Shown in pieces: positions 1-13,016 of a DNA stretch of 64,000 nucleotides. Under the pieces are notes generated by a model. The model saw only the letters and a program-made list of their open reading frames with translations, had not been told where the DNA came from and did no database searches. This DNA comes from Sporosarcina limicola (GTDB lineage: Bacteria > Bacillota > Bacilli > Bacillales_A > Planococcaceae), in contig NZ_JADBEL010000016.1 of assembly GCF_014873855.1 (NCBI RefSeq), positions 31,576 to 95,575 of the forward strand, in the 5' to 3' direction. Position numbers and translations under genes: made by a program. The first letter of the stretch is position 1, and each line of letters opens with the position of its first letter.

Positions 1-813
<813 letters not shown>

Positions 814-867
814 TCACCACCTTATTGTTTTTTTACAATCGTTTGGACGTTCTTCGTCAAACAAAAG

Positions 868-2388
<1,521 letters not shown>

Positions 2389-2401
2389 TCAAATTTCTGA
2401 T

Positions 2402-3501
<1,100 letters not shown>

Positions 3502-3569
3502 TTAAATGTCTCTTTAATTATGAAAAGTACTCATTGTTTTCTAACTAATTAGCTTCATTGACATAAAGG

Positions 3570-3605
3570 AATGGCGAAGGTTTTCGTATTGCTCACTTCG
3601 CCATT
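3570..3605 (-). promoter_or_regulatory. Intercistronic hairpin between atpE and atpF
   Basis: A perfect 10-bp inverted repeat (AATGGCGAAG at 3570–3579, CTTCGCCATT at 3596–3605) lies in the 173-bp atpE–atpF gap, much the largest gap in the operon. On the minus strand it lies just 3' of atpE, with only a weak U-tract. Partial termination or 3'-end protection of atpE mRNA, to help give the c subunit its high copy number, is an inference. Confidence 0.55.
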
Positions 3606-3650
3606 TAATAAAGAAGAAATAAAGTCCTAGTCTTCTTACCTTTTTCTTTA

Positions 3651-3914
<264 letters not shown>

Positions 3915-3941
3915 TCACCCGTTAAAACGAGCAGTATATGT

Positions 3942-4670
<729 letters not shown>

Positions 4671-4697
4671 TCATTCACCTCCCTTTCACAGTCGGAT

Positions 4698-5069
4698 TTA
4701 ATGGTGCTTTGTGTGAAATAGTATCCTATCAGTTAATAATAGGATATATGGAATCATTAGACCAATCACCGTACTGATCAAATCAAATTTTTCCGGCAAC
4801 GATATTGCTATTGCGGCCGCAGCTACACCAGATGCGAAACGCATCGCCGTCCCAAGTGATGCTCTCCCTTTACCAGCCGTAATTGCACGGTCAAATCTTT
4901 CCATTCTACGGACAAGAATCCAGAAATTATACAATCCAAATAGAGATCCGAGGATTAATCCTGCGCAAATCTGTTTAAAGTCGGTAAATCCCCAACCAAG
5001 AATGAACAATGCGAGCAAAAAAAAGAGAACTTTCTTTTGCCTTCTATGTATTTCTTGCAATGATTCCAT
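4698..5069 (-). CDS. atpI: ATP synthase assembly protein AtpI
   Basis: Small membrane protein at the head of the atp operon, implicated in c-ring assembly. 123 residues with four predicted hydrophobic segments; the motif LGSLFGLYNFWILVRRMERF is typical of Bacillus AtpI. The gap to atpB is 30 nt. Sequence conservation in this family is weak, so the call also relies on operon position. Confidence 0.88.
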   Translation of the reverse strand: MESLQEIHRRQKKVLFFLLALFILGWGFTDFKQICAGLILGSLFGLYNFWILVRRMERFDRAITAGKGRASLGTAMRFASGVAAAAIAISLPEKFDLISTVIGLMIPYILLLTDRILFHTKHH

Positions 5070-5191
5070 GATAGGTGATTCTCCTGATTCGTATTTTCGG
5101 CTTCTTATGGAGTTTTGTCGCTAATCGTACGTTTAGTTGCAAACAAATCACTGGGTATTGCGGGGTGTTCCTGTTTCGCCATCCAGGTCAG

Positions 5192-5431
5192 TTACTTGCC
5201 TAGGCTATAGTAGCCAGACGCTTCCTCTTTTCTGTAGGCAACGGCTCCAAAAAGGATGGAGCCTAAAGATACGAAAATAGCATTGAATAGAGTGAGATAG
5301 GGTGGGTTTATATGTTTCCTCTCATGCAATACAACACTACGTTTTTTTTCACTTTCGACGTAGATAATGATGAGCTCGATAGGAAACCTTTGCCATTCAT
5401 AATCTTGTATTATTTCATATGTCTGCAGCAC
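5192..5431 (-). CDS. Doubtful small membrane protein upstream of atpI
   Basis: A 79-residue frame with a GTG start and no convincing ribosome binding site. The only notable part is residues 45–70, a hydrophobic segment after RKHINPPY. Position just upstream of atpI and this segment recall AtpZ/AtpQ-type proteins, but the N-terminal half does not fit. It may be a decayed atpZ, an unrelated small protein or chance. No function is assigned. Confidence 0.25.
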   Translation of the reverse strand: MLQTYEIIQDYEWQRFPIELIIIYVESEKKRSVVLHERKHINPPYLTLFNAIFVSLGSILFGAVAYRKEEASGYYSLGK

Positions 5432-5646
5432 CCAACATTCTCATCCTTTGTAAGCATACAATAGGCGAAATTTGATGTCAATTGATTCCCGCGATTTTCT
5501 TCACAAACTGTTCTTTTTGTCAAACAATCGACAATATTAAGAAGTTATTGTGTGATTGCTGTGTCATTTTTGGATTATCGGTCTGAATTTAAAGGGATTT
5601 CAAAATGGTTCTGGCTGATACCAAGACGGTCCGGAATCCTGATCCC

Positions 5647-5870
5647 TACTACAGGACTCGGGACAAAGCGAATTTGGATGGTAACCAGGAAACCAAAAGT
5701 CAATACTTTAAAGGGTTTGAGTCTCACTATAACTAAAATAGTTTATTGTAGCTTTTTGCTGAAATTCTATGCTATTTCCCCCGGAAACACTTTGATACCA
5801 ACAAAGGTGATTATTGATTGATGATTCCAGACTACAAAAAACTATTTACAATGTCCCGAGTCCTGTACTA
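5647..5870. repeat. 220-bp segment bounded by an inverted repeat (MITE-like)
   Basis: TACAGGACTCGGGACA at 5650–5665 is the exact reverse complement of 5852–5867; with flanking bases the match is 18 of 19. The interior holds no recognisable gene. An 89-codon plus-strand frame overlaps it without good start signals. The gap 5432–5880 holds nothing else I can name. Confidence 0.45.
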
Positions 5871-5880
5871 TGAAAATGCA

Positions 5881-5916
5881 GAAAAAACGACCGGGATGAA
5901 CCGGCCGTTTTTTCTA
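5881..5916. terminator. Bidirectional terminator after mnaA
   Basis: Near-perfect hairpin (AAAAAACG[A/G]CCGG stems around a short loop) with A and T runs on either side, four bases beyond the mnaA stop codon. It can end minus-strand transcription of the upp–mnaA unit. Confidence 0.85.
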
Positions 5917-5919
5917 ATT

Positions 5920-7041
5920 TTATTTTAATGAAGAGAGATATCCTTTTAACGCTTCGACAATTCGTTCGGAAGCATGTCCATCTCCGTAAGGATTTGAGGC
6001 ATGCGCCATTCTATTGTATTCTTCGTTGTCGGTGAGGAGTGTATCCGTTAAATTGAAGATAGTATCTTCATCCGTGCCGGCAAGTTTTAATGTTCCTGCC
6101 TCGATTCCTTCTGGTCGTTCTGTAGTGTTTCGTAGGACGATGACTGGCTTGCCGAGTGACGGTGCTTCTTCTTGGATACCGCCTGAATCGGTTAAAATGA
6201 TATGGGAGCGGGCCGCAAAGTTGTGGAAATCGATAACTTCAAGTGGTTCGATTAGATGGACACGATTGTTATCTCCGAGAAGTTCGTCAGCTACTTCGCG
6301 GACGGCCGGGTTCATGTGAACAGGATAAATCACTTGAATATCCTCATGTTTTGCAAGTAGACGATTGACGGCACGGAACATATTACGCATCGGCTCGCCT
6401 AGGTTTTCGCGGCGATGCGCAGTCAATAATACGAGTTTGTCCGTTCCGACTTTATCGAGAACGGGATGTGAATAGTGTTCACGTACTGTTGTCTGAAGGG
6501 CGTCAATCGCTGTATTTCCTGTGATATAAATACGATTTTCCGGTTTCCCTTCATCTATTAGATTGCGAGCCGATTTTTCCGTTGGTGAGAAATGAAGATC
6601 CGCGATAATGCCAGTCAACTGACGATTCATTTCTTCGGGATATGGAGAATATTTGTCCCAAGTGCGGAGTCCTGCTTCCACATGTCCAACCGAAATTCGA
6701 TTGTAGAACGCAGCAAGACTACCGATGAATGTCGTTGACGTATCTCCATGTACGAGCACGATATCGGGTTGGGCTTCTTTCAAAATTCGATCGAGTCCTT
6801 CAAGTCCACGCGTTGCGACATCTATCAGTGTCTGGCGCTCTTTCATTATATTAAGATCATAGTCGGGTGTGATGTCGAATGTTTGAAGTACTTGATCGAG
6901 CATTTGGCGATGTTGCGCTGTCACCGTAACAATCGATTCGATGTCGTCCGGATGCTTTTGTAATTCCAATACGAGTGGCGCCATTTTAATGGCTTCCGGC
7001 CGCGTACCAAAGATTGTCATCACTTTCCATCTTTTCTTCAA
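5920..7041 (-). CDS. mnaA: UDP-N-acetylglucosamine 2-epimerase (non-hydrolysing)
   Basis: Interconverts UDP-GlcNAc and UDP-ManNAc, supplying ManNAc for teichoic acid linkage units or other wall polymers. Family motifs are GTRPEAIKMAPL at the N-terminus, HGDTSTT, VEAGLRT and DSGGIQEEAPSLGKPV. I choose the TTG at 7041 (then KKRWKVMTIFG), which has a GGAAGGCGGG site. It gives 373 residues and avoids the 32-nt overlap with upp that the upstream ATG would need. It lies 19 nt after upp, as one unit. Confidence 0.93.
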   Translation of the reverse strand: MKKRWKVMTIFGTRPEAIKMAPLVLELQKHPDDIESIVTVTAQHRQMLDQVLQTFDITPDYDLNIMKERQTLIDVATRGLEGLDRILKEAQPDIVLVHGDTSTTFIGSLAAFYNRISVGHVEAGLRTWDKYSPYPEEMNRQLTGIIADLHFSPTEKSARNLIDEGKPENRIYITGNTAIDALQTTVREHYSHPVLDKVGTDKLVLLTAHRRENLGEPMRNMFRAVNRLLAKHEDIQVIYPVHMNPAVREVADELLGDNNRVHLIEPLEVIDFHNFAARSHIILTDSGGIQEEAPSLGKPVIVLRNTTERPEGIEAGTLKLAGTDEDTIFNLTDTLLTDNEEYNRMAHASNPYGDGHASERIVEALKGYLSSLK

Positions 7042-7060
7042 ATTATTCCCGCCTTCCACA

Positions 7061-7690
7061 TCATTTTGTACCGAATAGTCTGTCGCCCGCATCCCCTAGT
7101 CCTGGGACAATATAGCCTTTTTCATCGAGTTTTTCATCGAGTGCTGCGATGTAAACATCCACATCTGGATGTGCTTCTGTCAACGCCTTGACGCCTTCTG
7201 GAGCTGCAATCAAACACATAAATTTAATGTTTTTAGCTCCTCGTTTTTTTAATGAATTGACAGCTTCAATTGCGGATCCGCCTGTAGCAAGCATTGGATC
7301 GACCAGGATGAAGTCGCGTTCTGAAACGTCAGAAGGGAGTTTTACATAATATTCAATTGGCAATAATGTTTCTGGGTCACGATATAGGCCTATATGGCCC
7401 ACTTTCGCCGCTGGGATTAGATTGAGGATGCCATCTACCATACCAATACCTGCGCGTAGGATTGGTACGATGCCGAGTTTCTTTCCGGCAAGTATTTTCG
7501 ATGTCGCTTTACAAACAGGTGTTTCAACTTCCACTTCTTTCAGTGGGAGGTCCCGCGTGATTTCATATGCCATGAGTGTTGCCACTTCATCGACGAGTTC
7601 TCTGAATTCTTTTGTTCCTGTGTTGATGTCACGTATGTACGTCAGTTTGTGTTGGATTAATGGATGATCAAAAACATGTACTTTTGTCAT
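7061..7690 (-). CDS. upp: Uracil phosphoribosyltransferase
   Basis: Converts uracil and PRPP to UMP in pyrimidine salvage. 209 residues, the standard length. The PRPP-binding motif [12 protein letters not shown] and the uracil-binding region near the C-terminus ([17 protein letters not shown]) are intact. It is followed closely by mnaA. An extended -10 promoter lies about 35 bp upstream. Confidence 0.98.
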   Translation of the reverse strand: MTKVHVFDHPLIQHKLTYIRDINTGTKEFRELVDEVATLMAYEITRDLPLKEVEVETPVCKATSKILAGKKLGIVPILRAGIGMVDGILNLIPAAKVGHIGLYRDPETLLPIEYYVKLPSDVSERDFILVDPMLATGGSAIEAVNSLKKRGAKNIKFMCLIAAPEGVKALTEAHPDVDVYIAALDEKLDEKGYIVPGLGDAGDRLFGTK

Positions 7691-7722
7691 GTGCTATCGC
7701 TCCTTTTGGGAATGTCCTGTTT

Positions 7723-7731
7723 ATTATAACA
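7723..7731 (-). promoter_or_regulatory. Extended -10 promoter for upp–mnaA
   Basis: On the minus strand TGTTATAAT gives a perfect TATAAT with an upstream TG extension, 32–40 bp before the upp ATG. No good -35 is seen at 17 bp, as is common for extended -10 promoters. Confidence 0.55.
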
Positions 7732-7810
7732 GAAGTGGATGAGTTTCGGCATATTTGAAACTATACTTTGGCGGTTGCTATTGCAATTTGATAAGTTTGT
7801 TAATTGTGCG

Positions 7811-7886
7811 TGGGATTGGTCGCTTGCGCGTGGGATTGGTCGCTTGCGCGTGGGATTGGTCGCTTGCGCGTGGGATTGGTCGCTTG
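7811..7886. repeat. Array A: four perfect 20-bp tandem repeats, ATTGGTCGCTT family
   Basis: GTGGGATTGGTCGCTTGCGC is repeated at 7811, 7831, 7851 and (truncated) 7871, exactly 20 bp apart with no mismatch. It lies between the upp promoter and the glyA terminator. Plus-strand polarity of the core ATTGGTCGCTT matches arrays B, F and G. Confidence 0.95.
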
Positions 7887-7931
7887 AAAAAAGATAAGCC
7901 ACTATCCGAGGATAGTGGCTTATCTTTTTTA
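7887..7931. terminator. Terminator after glyA (bidirectional)
   Basis: A perfect long hairpin, AAAAAAGATAAGCCACTATCC and its reverse complement around a GA loop, starts two bases beyond the glyA stop. U-tracts on both strands make it a strong intrinsic terminator. Confidence 0.93.
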
Positions 7932-7932
7932 G

Positions 7933-9186
7933 TTATGCATATAAAGGATACTTGTCCGTTAGTGCTGCGACTCTTTGTTGTACTTCTTTTTTCACTTCTT
8001 CATCTTCGTGATTTTTAAGAAGTTTTGCCATGATTGATGCGATTTCTTTCATTTCCTCTTCTTTGAAGCCACGTGTTGTGACAGCTGGTGTACCGATGCG
8101 TACTCCTGATGTGACGAATGGGCTTTCTGTATCGAATGGAATTGTGTTTTTGTTTACAGTGATGCCGACTTCATCCAATACATGCTCTGCAATTTTCCCT
8201 GTAATTCCGAGTGACCGGAGATTTACAAGGAGAAGGTGGTTATCCGTACCGCCAGAAACGATATCGATTCCTTCAGCGACGAATGCTTCAGCTAGTGCGT
8301 GAGCATTTTTCTTCACTTGTTGGATATACGTTTTGAATTCAGGTTTCAATGCTTCGCCGAATGCAACTGCTTTGGCAGCGATTACGTGCATAAGAGGTCC
8401 GCCTTGGATTCCTGGGAAGATTGATTTGTCAAGTTTACGACCGAATTCCGCAGCGAACTCCTCGTTGACAAGGATGATTCCACCACGTGGTCCGCGCAAT
8501 GTTTTATGTGTTGTCGACGTGACAAAATGTGCATGTGGAACTGGATTCGGGTGTTCGCCAACTGCAACAAGCCCTGCGATATGTGCCATGTCTACAAATA
8601 GATAAGCGCCGACTTCATCTGCAATTTCGCGGAATTTAGCAAAATCGATTTCGCGTGGATAAGCGCTTGCGCCCGCGACAATCATTTTCGGTTTATGTTC
8701 GAGTGCTTTTTGACGAACATCTTCGTAGTCGATTCTTTCGTCTTCCTTGCCGACGCCGTAATCAACGAAGTTGTACAATTCGCCAGAGAAGTTCACTGGG
8801 CTACCGTGTGTCAAGTGTCCACCGTGGGAAAGGTTCATGCCGAGAACTGTGTCGCCCGGTTTGAGAGCCATGAAATAGACAGCCATGTTCGCTTGTGCAC
8901 CAGAATGCGGTTGAACGTTTGCATAAGCGGCACCGAAAATTTCTTTCACGCGGTCACGTGCGATGTCTTCAACAACGTCTACGTGTTCGCATCCACCATA
9001 ATAACGTTTACCAGGATAGCCTTCTGCATATTTGTTTGTCAAATAAGATCCTTGCGCTTCCATAACTGCTTCTGTAACGAAGTTTTCTGATGCGATAAGT
9101 TCGATATTCGCATTTTGACGATTTTTCTCCGCCATAATCGCTCCATATACTGCTTCATCTTCACGTTTTACGTTGTTCAAATCCAT
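7933..9186 (-). CDS. glyA: Serine hydroxymethyltransferase
   Basis: PLP enzyme interconverting serine and glycine with tetrahydrofolate, the main source of one-carbon units. 417 residues. The PLP lysine motif [15 protein letters not shown] and the N-terminal [10 protein letters not shown] are intact. It stands alone between a structured 260-bp upstream region and a strong terminator. Confidence 0.98.
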   Translation of the reverse strand: MDLNNVKREDEAVYGAIMAEKNRQNANIELIASENFVTEAVMEAQGSYLTNKYAEGYPGKRYYGGCEHVDVVEDIARDRVKEIFGAAYANVQPHSGAQANMAVYFMALKPGDTVLGMNLSHGGHLTHGSPVNFSGELYNFVDYGVGKEDERIDYEDVRQKALEHKPKMIVAGASAYPREIDFAKFREIADEVGAYLFVDMAHIAGLVAVGEHPNPVPHAHFVTSTTHKTLRGPRGGIILVNEEFAAEFGRKLDKSIFPGIQGGPLMHVIAAKAVAFGEALKPEFKTYIQQVKKNAHALAEAFVAEGIDIVSGGTDNHLLLVNLRSLGITGKIAEHVLDEVGITVNKNTIPFDTESPFVTSGVRIGTPAVTTRGFKEEEMKEIASIMAKLLKNHEDEEVKKEVQQRVAALTDKYPLYA

Positions 9187-9208
9187 GTTGTCATTTCCCC
9201 TTTTCTGT

Positions 9209-9406
9209 TTATCAAATACGCCTCGGCGTATTTGCGCCTGGATTTTGAATTAAGCTTGCTCAATTCACTCTTTTTAAAATCCGCGGCATTCGCCGAAGGC
9301 TTTAACTTTATTCAGCAGGGGTTTGAAACCCCCACTGATTTTGCTACGAACTTTGCAAAATCTCACCACTTATTGAAGTGGGAGACTTCTGCTGAATAAG
9401 GTTAAA
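9209..9406. repeat. Structured ~200-bp element with cloverleaf-like fold
   Basis: In the gap between ywlG and glyA, 9301–9318 pairs with 9389–9406 (18 bp, one G-U). The enclosed sequence holds three further hairpins: GGGGTTT/AAACCCC (from 9318), GATTTTGC/GCAAAATC (9337–9344, 9355–9362) and CCACTT/AAGTGG (9366–9371, 9376–9381). To its left lie GGATTTT/AAAATCC and a perfect palindrome CAAATACGCC–TC–GGCGTATTTG (9213–9234). It could be a non-autonomous mobile element, an ywlG 3' structure, or a leader of glyA. Confidence 0.6.
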
Positions 9407-9446
9407 TTAATTTTCGACAACTCGATTTTTGATGTCGAAAAGCTAA

Positions 9447-9995
9447 TTATTCTTTATAAAGCGCCCGTTTACCACCAATTAACTTCGGTCGTGTTGTAGC
9501 AATCGTGACAACTGCGTCACCTATTGTTCGAATCGACGTTCTAATTGGAACTGCAACTGGTTTCAAATGCATGCCAATCAATGTTTGTCCGATGTCAATA
9601 CCAGCATCTGCACGGATTGATTCTACGACGACTGGTTCTTCCATATGCCGGTACGCATATGTGGACATGGAGCCTCCCGCATGGATCGCAGGAATAACCG
9701 AAACAGGATCCAGATTAAATTTTTGTGCTGCATGACGCTCAATCGTCAGTGCCCTGTTTATATGTTCGCAGCCTTGAAATGCGAGATACAGTTTATATTT
9801 TTCTGCAAAAGCTTTCAAGGGGCCATATAATGCTTCCCCGACTTCGAAAACGCCTGCAGTACCGATTCGTTTACCGACAATTTCAGAAGTCGAACAGCCG
9901 ACGACGAACACCGTTCCTGGGACAGGAATGGCCTGTTCGGCCATTTCGGATAACAGTTGTTCAAGTTGAAGCTTCCATAAATTCAAAGCATCCAC
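9447..9995 (-). CDS. ywlG: UPF0340 / TIGR01440 family protein YwlG
   Basis: Conserved Firmicutes protein of unknown biochemical function. 182 residues, matching B. subtilis YwlG, with typical stretches VFVVGCSTSEIVG, FQGCEHINRALTIE and HAGGSMSTYAYRHM. The start is GTG at 9995 after AGGTGG. It is 20 nt downstream of rpiB and likely cotranscribed, the same order as in B. subtilis. Confidence 0.92.
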   Translation of the reverse strand: MDALNLWKLQLEQLLSEMAEQAIPVPGTVFVVGCSTSEIVGKRIGTAGVFEVGEALYGPLKAFAEKYKLYLAFQGCEHINRALTIERHAAQKFNLDPVSVIPAIHAGGSMSTYAYRHMEEPVVVESIRADAGIDIGQTLIGMHLKPVAVPIRTSIRTIGDAVVTIATTRPKLIGGKRALYKE

Positions 9996-10015
9996 TATTT
10001 TTCCACCTGCCTTTT

Positions 10016-10453
10016 TCAGTCCTCAAGTTCCATTAATTTTTCAATTCTGCACTCGTGACGCCCACCTTCGAACGGTGTTTTTATCCAAGTCGCAACGATT
10101 TCTCTTGCGTGGCCAAAACCAATGACACGTTCACCCATTGCAAGCATGTTCGAATCATTATGTTGTCTTGTTGCTTTCGCGCTGAAAACATCATGGACAA
10201 GTGCACATCTGATTCCTTTTACTTTATTCGCAGCGATTGACATCCCAATTCCTGTGCCACAAATCAGAATACCACGGTCGAAGTTGCCCGACGCAACACC
10301 ATTTGCTACAGGCGCCGCATAGTCCGGATAATCGACAGATTCGTCTGTATCCGGCCCTAAATCAACAAATTCCACCTCCATCTCCACTAATAACCGAATG
10401 ATTTCACGACGAAGATTATTGCCGCCATGATCTGAAGAAATCGCGATTCTCAT
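10016..10453 (-). CDS. rpiB: Ribose-5-phosphate isomerase B
   Basis: Interconverts ribulose 5-phosphate and ribose 5-phosphate in the pentose phosphate pathway. 145 residues of the RpiB/LacAB fold. SSDHGG at the N-terminus and the active-site Cys in CGTGIGMSIAANK are present. It corresponds to ywlF and heads the rpiB–ywlG pair. Confidence 0.95.
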   Translation of the reverse strand: MRIAISSDHGGNNLRREIIRLLVEMEVEFVDLGPDTDESVDYPDYAAPVANGVASGNFDRGILICGTGIGMSIAANKVKGIRCALVHDVFSAKATRQHNDSNMLAMGERVIGFGHAREIVATWIKTPFEGGRHECRIEKLMELED

Positions 10454-10504
10454 TGCGCCCCTCTTTTCATAATTTACTCACAACTCATTCTACCATTTTC
10501 CCGA

Positions 10505-10538
10505 TAAAAAAACACAGCCCACTGTTAAATTGGGGCTG
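10505..10538 (-). terminator. Terminator after the chemoreceptor gene
   Basis: Minus strand: CAGCCC (10533–10538 complement), a 12-nt loop, then GGGCTG followed by TGTTTTTTT. It lies about 110 bp beyond the chemoreceptor stop codon. Confidence 0.7.
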
Positions 10539-10550
10539 AAATTATTATTG

Positions 10551-10637
10551 CATAAGTTGAACGAAAGATCGCCGGCCCATTTATACTTGAATAGTTTAAA
10601 CAAACGTGTCAAACAAGTATGTGTAATTCCAACTTAA
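10551..10637. repeat. Small dispersed repeat, deleted copy
   Basis: About 75 bp starting ATAAGTTGAACGAAAGATC closely match 24841 onward, differing at a few bases. It ends in a degenerate right end (CCAACTTA) and lacks the inner part of the full copy. It lies between the chemoreceptor gene and its terminator. Confidence 0.8.
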
Positions 10638-10646
10638 ATACACGAA

Positions 10647-11942
10647 TTATTTTGTTCTATCAAATTGACTTATCACATCATAGAGCTCTTCAGATTGCTT
10701 CTTCAATTCGACAGCCATCGCATCCACCTGGTCAATGGATTGTACTTGTTCCTCTGTTGCCGCCCTAACTTCTTCAGAGCCTGCAGAAGTCTCCTCAGCG
10801 ATTGCTGCGACTTCCTGTGATTGCTGTGCTGTTGTTTCAATATTCGTCAACTGATGTTCGACAAATTTTTTAATTTCAACAACAGATTCTGCCATATCAT
10901 TCACCTTGGACGCCATCGCTTCGACGTTTTCACTAGTCTCATTCGCACGCTCCGCTTCAACTGCCGCGGTTTTCACTTGTTGTTCCATTTCTTTTACTAC
11001 TTTAGATACATCTTTCTGGATTGTCGCAACGAGTCCTGAAATACCTTGTACTGCCCTCGCACTTTCATCCGCCAGAATACGGACCTCTTCTGCAACGATG
11101 GCGAATCCTTTACCATGTTCACCCGCACGCGCTGCCTCAATGGAAGCATTTAGTGCGAGTAAATTGGTCTGAGCTGCAATGTTCCCTACAAATTGAACGA
11201 TTTCCCCGATTTTCTGTGCATTATTATCAAGCTGTCTAATCGTACCGAGTGACAGTTCACTTTGCATCGACATATTCCGAATGCCTTCAACAAGTGTGCG
11301 AAATACCTCTGTGGTACGGACGAGTTCCCCAAGCATCTCTTCTGAACGATGGGAAGAATCTTCAGACCGTTTACTCACTTCAACTGCAAGTAATCGGATA
11401 TCTTCGATTGCTTCCGCTGTTTGTTGAATGGAGATTGCTGATTCTTCTGCACCTGAAGAAATCTGCATAATCGTTGATGCAACTGCATCCGCTTGTCTCG
11501 AAGCTTCCCCTGTTTCAGCCGACAATTTATCGACTGTGCTTGCAGTTTTTTCAAAGTTGGTCTCGATTTGACCTACAATTGTACGCAGATTGAGGACCAT
11601 ATGTTGAAACGCTTCCGCCACTGAGCGAATTTCATCGGATGAATTCGGAAGCTCAATATCTGCACCGATTTCCCCATTCGCAACTTTAATAGCCGCTTGC
11701 TCCAAGTTTTGTAAGGGTCTCACCAATATTATCCCGAATACTGCCGCCAGTACCCCTGACCAAAATATCCCCATTGTATACGTTATCACCGCAAACCAGA
11801 TTGGATTGAAGTTCGGGAAAAACTGTGGCTGTAAAATATTAATAATCACTGCACTCGTCGTGTACGTGACAATAGCGAGTATCGTAACAAACAACACGAG
11901 TTTTATTTGTAATCCGAATTTCTTGGTTCTATTCCCTATCAT
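10647..11942 (-). CDS. Methyl-accepting chemotaxis protein without extracellular sensor domain
   Basis: Chemoreceptor-type signalling protein. Two transmembrane helices (about residues 12–34 and 45–75) are separated by only a short loop, followed by a HAMP region (80–135) and a long coiled-coil signalling domain. The hairpin tip includes [19 protein letters not shown]. 431 residues. Lacking an extracellular sensor, it probably senses membrane or cytoplasmic signals. Its ATG overlaps the ywlE stop (ATGA). B. subtilis has no chemoreceptor here, so this is a lineage-specific insertion. Ligand unknown. Confidence 0.9.
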   Translation of the reverse strand: MIGNRTKKFGLQIKLVLFVTILAIVTYTTSAVIINILQPQFFPNFNPIWFAVITYTMGIFWSGVLAAVFGIILVRPLQNLEQAAIKVANGEIGADIELPNSSDEIRSVAEAFQHMVLNLRTIVGQIETNFEKTASTVDKLSAETGEASRQADAVASTIMQISSGAEESAISIQQTAEAIEDIRLLAVEVSKRSEDSSHRSEEMLGELVRTTEVFRTLVEGIRNMSMQSELSLGTIRQLDNNAQKIGEIVQFVGNIAAQTNLLALNASIEAARAGEHGKGFAIVAEEVRILADESARAVQGISGLVATIQKDVSKVVKEMEQQVKTAAVEAERANETSENVEAMASKVNDMAESVVEIKKFVEHQLTNIETTAQQSQEVAAIAEETSAGSEEVRAATEEQVQSIDQVDAMAVELKKQSEELYDVISQFDRTK

Positions 11943-12385
11943 TCTTTTCCCTCCACCAATTTCTGTTCAAGCACCTCGATTAGCTCTTGTAACTCATCAA
12001 ATGTCCGGCGATACGTTTTGAGGTTCCCACCGAAAGGATCAAGCACATCACCCTTTGAGTCTGGTCGTACAAATTCTTTCAACGTGAACGTTTTCATTCC
12101 CACCTTGGGGTACATGTCGAGGAGAATAGATCTATGCGCTCCTGTCATTGTTAAAATGAGGTCAGCCCACTCCAAATCCTCGCTTGAAACGGCTCTAGAT
12201 ATAGGTGTATGCGGCATGTCCACTTCTTGAATAAGTGTTTGCGCATTTGAAGAAATCGGTCGCCCATTCTGCGCATGAATGCCTGCTGAGCGTACTGTTA
12301 CATTGTCTAGCATTTTTGAGCGCAGGATTGCCTCAGCAATAGGACTCCTGCAAGTATTCCCTGTACAAACAAAATATATATTCAT
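11939..12385 (-). CDS. ywlE: Protein-arginine phosphatase YwlE
   Basis: Low-molecular-weight phosphatase fold; YwlE removes phosphate from phospho-arginine, opposing McsB in protein quality control. The P-loop CTGNTCRSP has Thr at the position that favours arginine over tyrosine in B. subtilis YwlE, and the general acid Asp is in LDPFGGN. Start ATG 12385 (MNIYFVC), preceded by GGAAGGTGG, gives 148 residues. An in-frame GTG at 12394 lies within that site. Confidence 0.93.
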   Translation of the reverse strand: MNIYFVCTGNTCRSPIAEAILRSKMLDNVTVRSAGIHAQNGRPISSNAQTLIQEVDMPHTPISRAVSSEDLEWADLILTMTGAHRSILLDMYPKVGMKTFTLKEFVRPDSKGDVLDPFGGNLKTYRRTFDELQELIEVLEQKLVEGKE

Positions 12386-12443
12386 CGCTTCCACCTTCCA
12401 TATACAGAATAACTGAGTTTTACGAATAAAGAAATAGTGAAAT

Positions 12444-12944
12444 TCAACGAAAACATGACATTACACCCATAGTTATCAAAGCAAGACCAGCAAATCGTCT
12501 AATAGTATTTCCAGCTTTTAAGCCAAGCCGACTTTTAAATAGGAGCGCCGAATAAGAAAGTACGAGGGTAAATAATCCTGAGGCTGCGATGAAAAGGGTT
12601 TTATCCAACTGGAGCATTCCAAATGAGACACTTACTGAAAAATTGTCGAGGCTTACCGCAAGTGCAATGAGGAATGGATGTAGCTGTTTCGACGCTGAAT
12701 TTGTATCGCTATCTTGCAGCAACATATGTATACCTATCAATGCGAGTAACACCCCTGATAACAGTCCGCTCCATGCAGTAAATAAATGGGTAGACAATTC
12801 TCCTGTGATGAATCCTAGAAAAGGCAATGTCATATTGAGAAATGAAGTCCAGAGTGCCAGAATAAGTTTTCCTTTTCTTATATTCATGAATGCATAGACG
12901 ACTATTACATCAATTGATGTAATACCTGCGGCGAACAACTCCAT
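12444..12944 (-). CDS. MntP-family membrane protein (YwlD-like)
   Basis: Six-helix membrane protein of the MntP family, whose characterised members export Mn(II). About 166 residues. The two internal repeats are visible: SIDVIVVYAF in helix 1, and ALAVSLDNFSVSVSFG in the second half, with the conserved acidic residue. Start ATG 12944 after GGGAGGTTG. Position next to ywlC and ywlE matches B. subtilis ywlD. Substrate inferred only from family. Confidence 0.85.
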   Translation of the reverse strand: MELFAAGITSIDVIVVYAFMNIRKGKLILALWTSFLNMTLPFLGFITGELSTHLFTAWSGLLSGVLLALIGIHMLLQDSDTNSASKQLHPFLIALAVSLDNFSVSVSFGMLQLDKTLFIAASGLFTLVLSYSALLFKSRLGLKAGNTIRRFAGLALITMGVMSCFR

Positions 12945-13016
12945 CAAATTAACAACCTCCCAAGAAACGCATCAGTCCATCTTATGCGTTTCCCGGAGAG
13001 GTCATTCGTTTTCATT

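Noticed and set aside
5552..5821. 89-codon plus-strand frame in the atpI–mnaA gap
   Set aside because: No convincing start signal, no recognisable family, and one end of an inverted repeat lies inside it.
9308..9399. tRNA gene suggested by the cloverleaf
   Set aside because: No anticodon arm of proper geometry, no T-loop GTTCGA-type sequence, and the acceptor stem is far too long.
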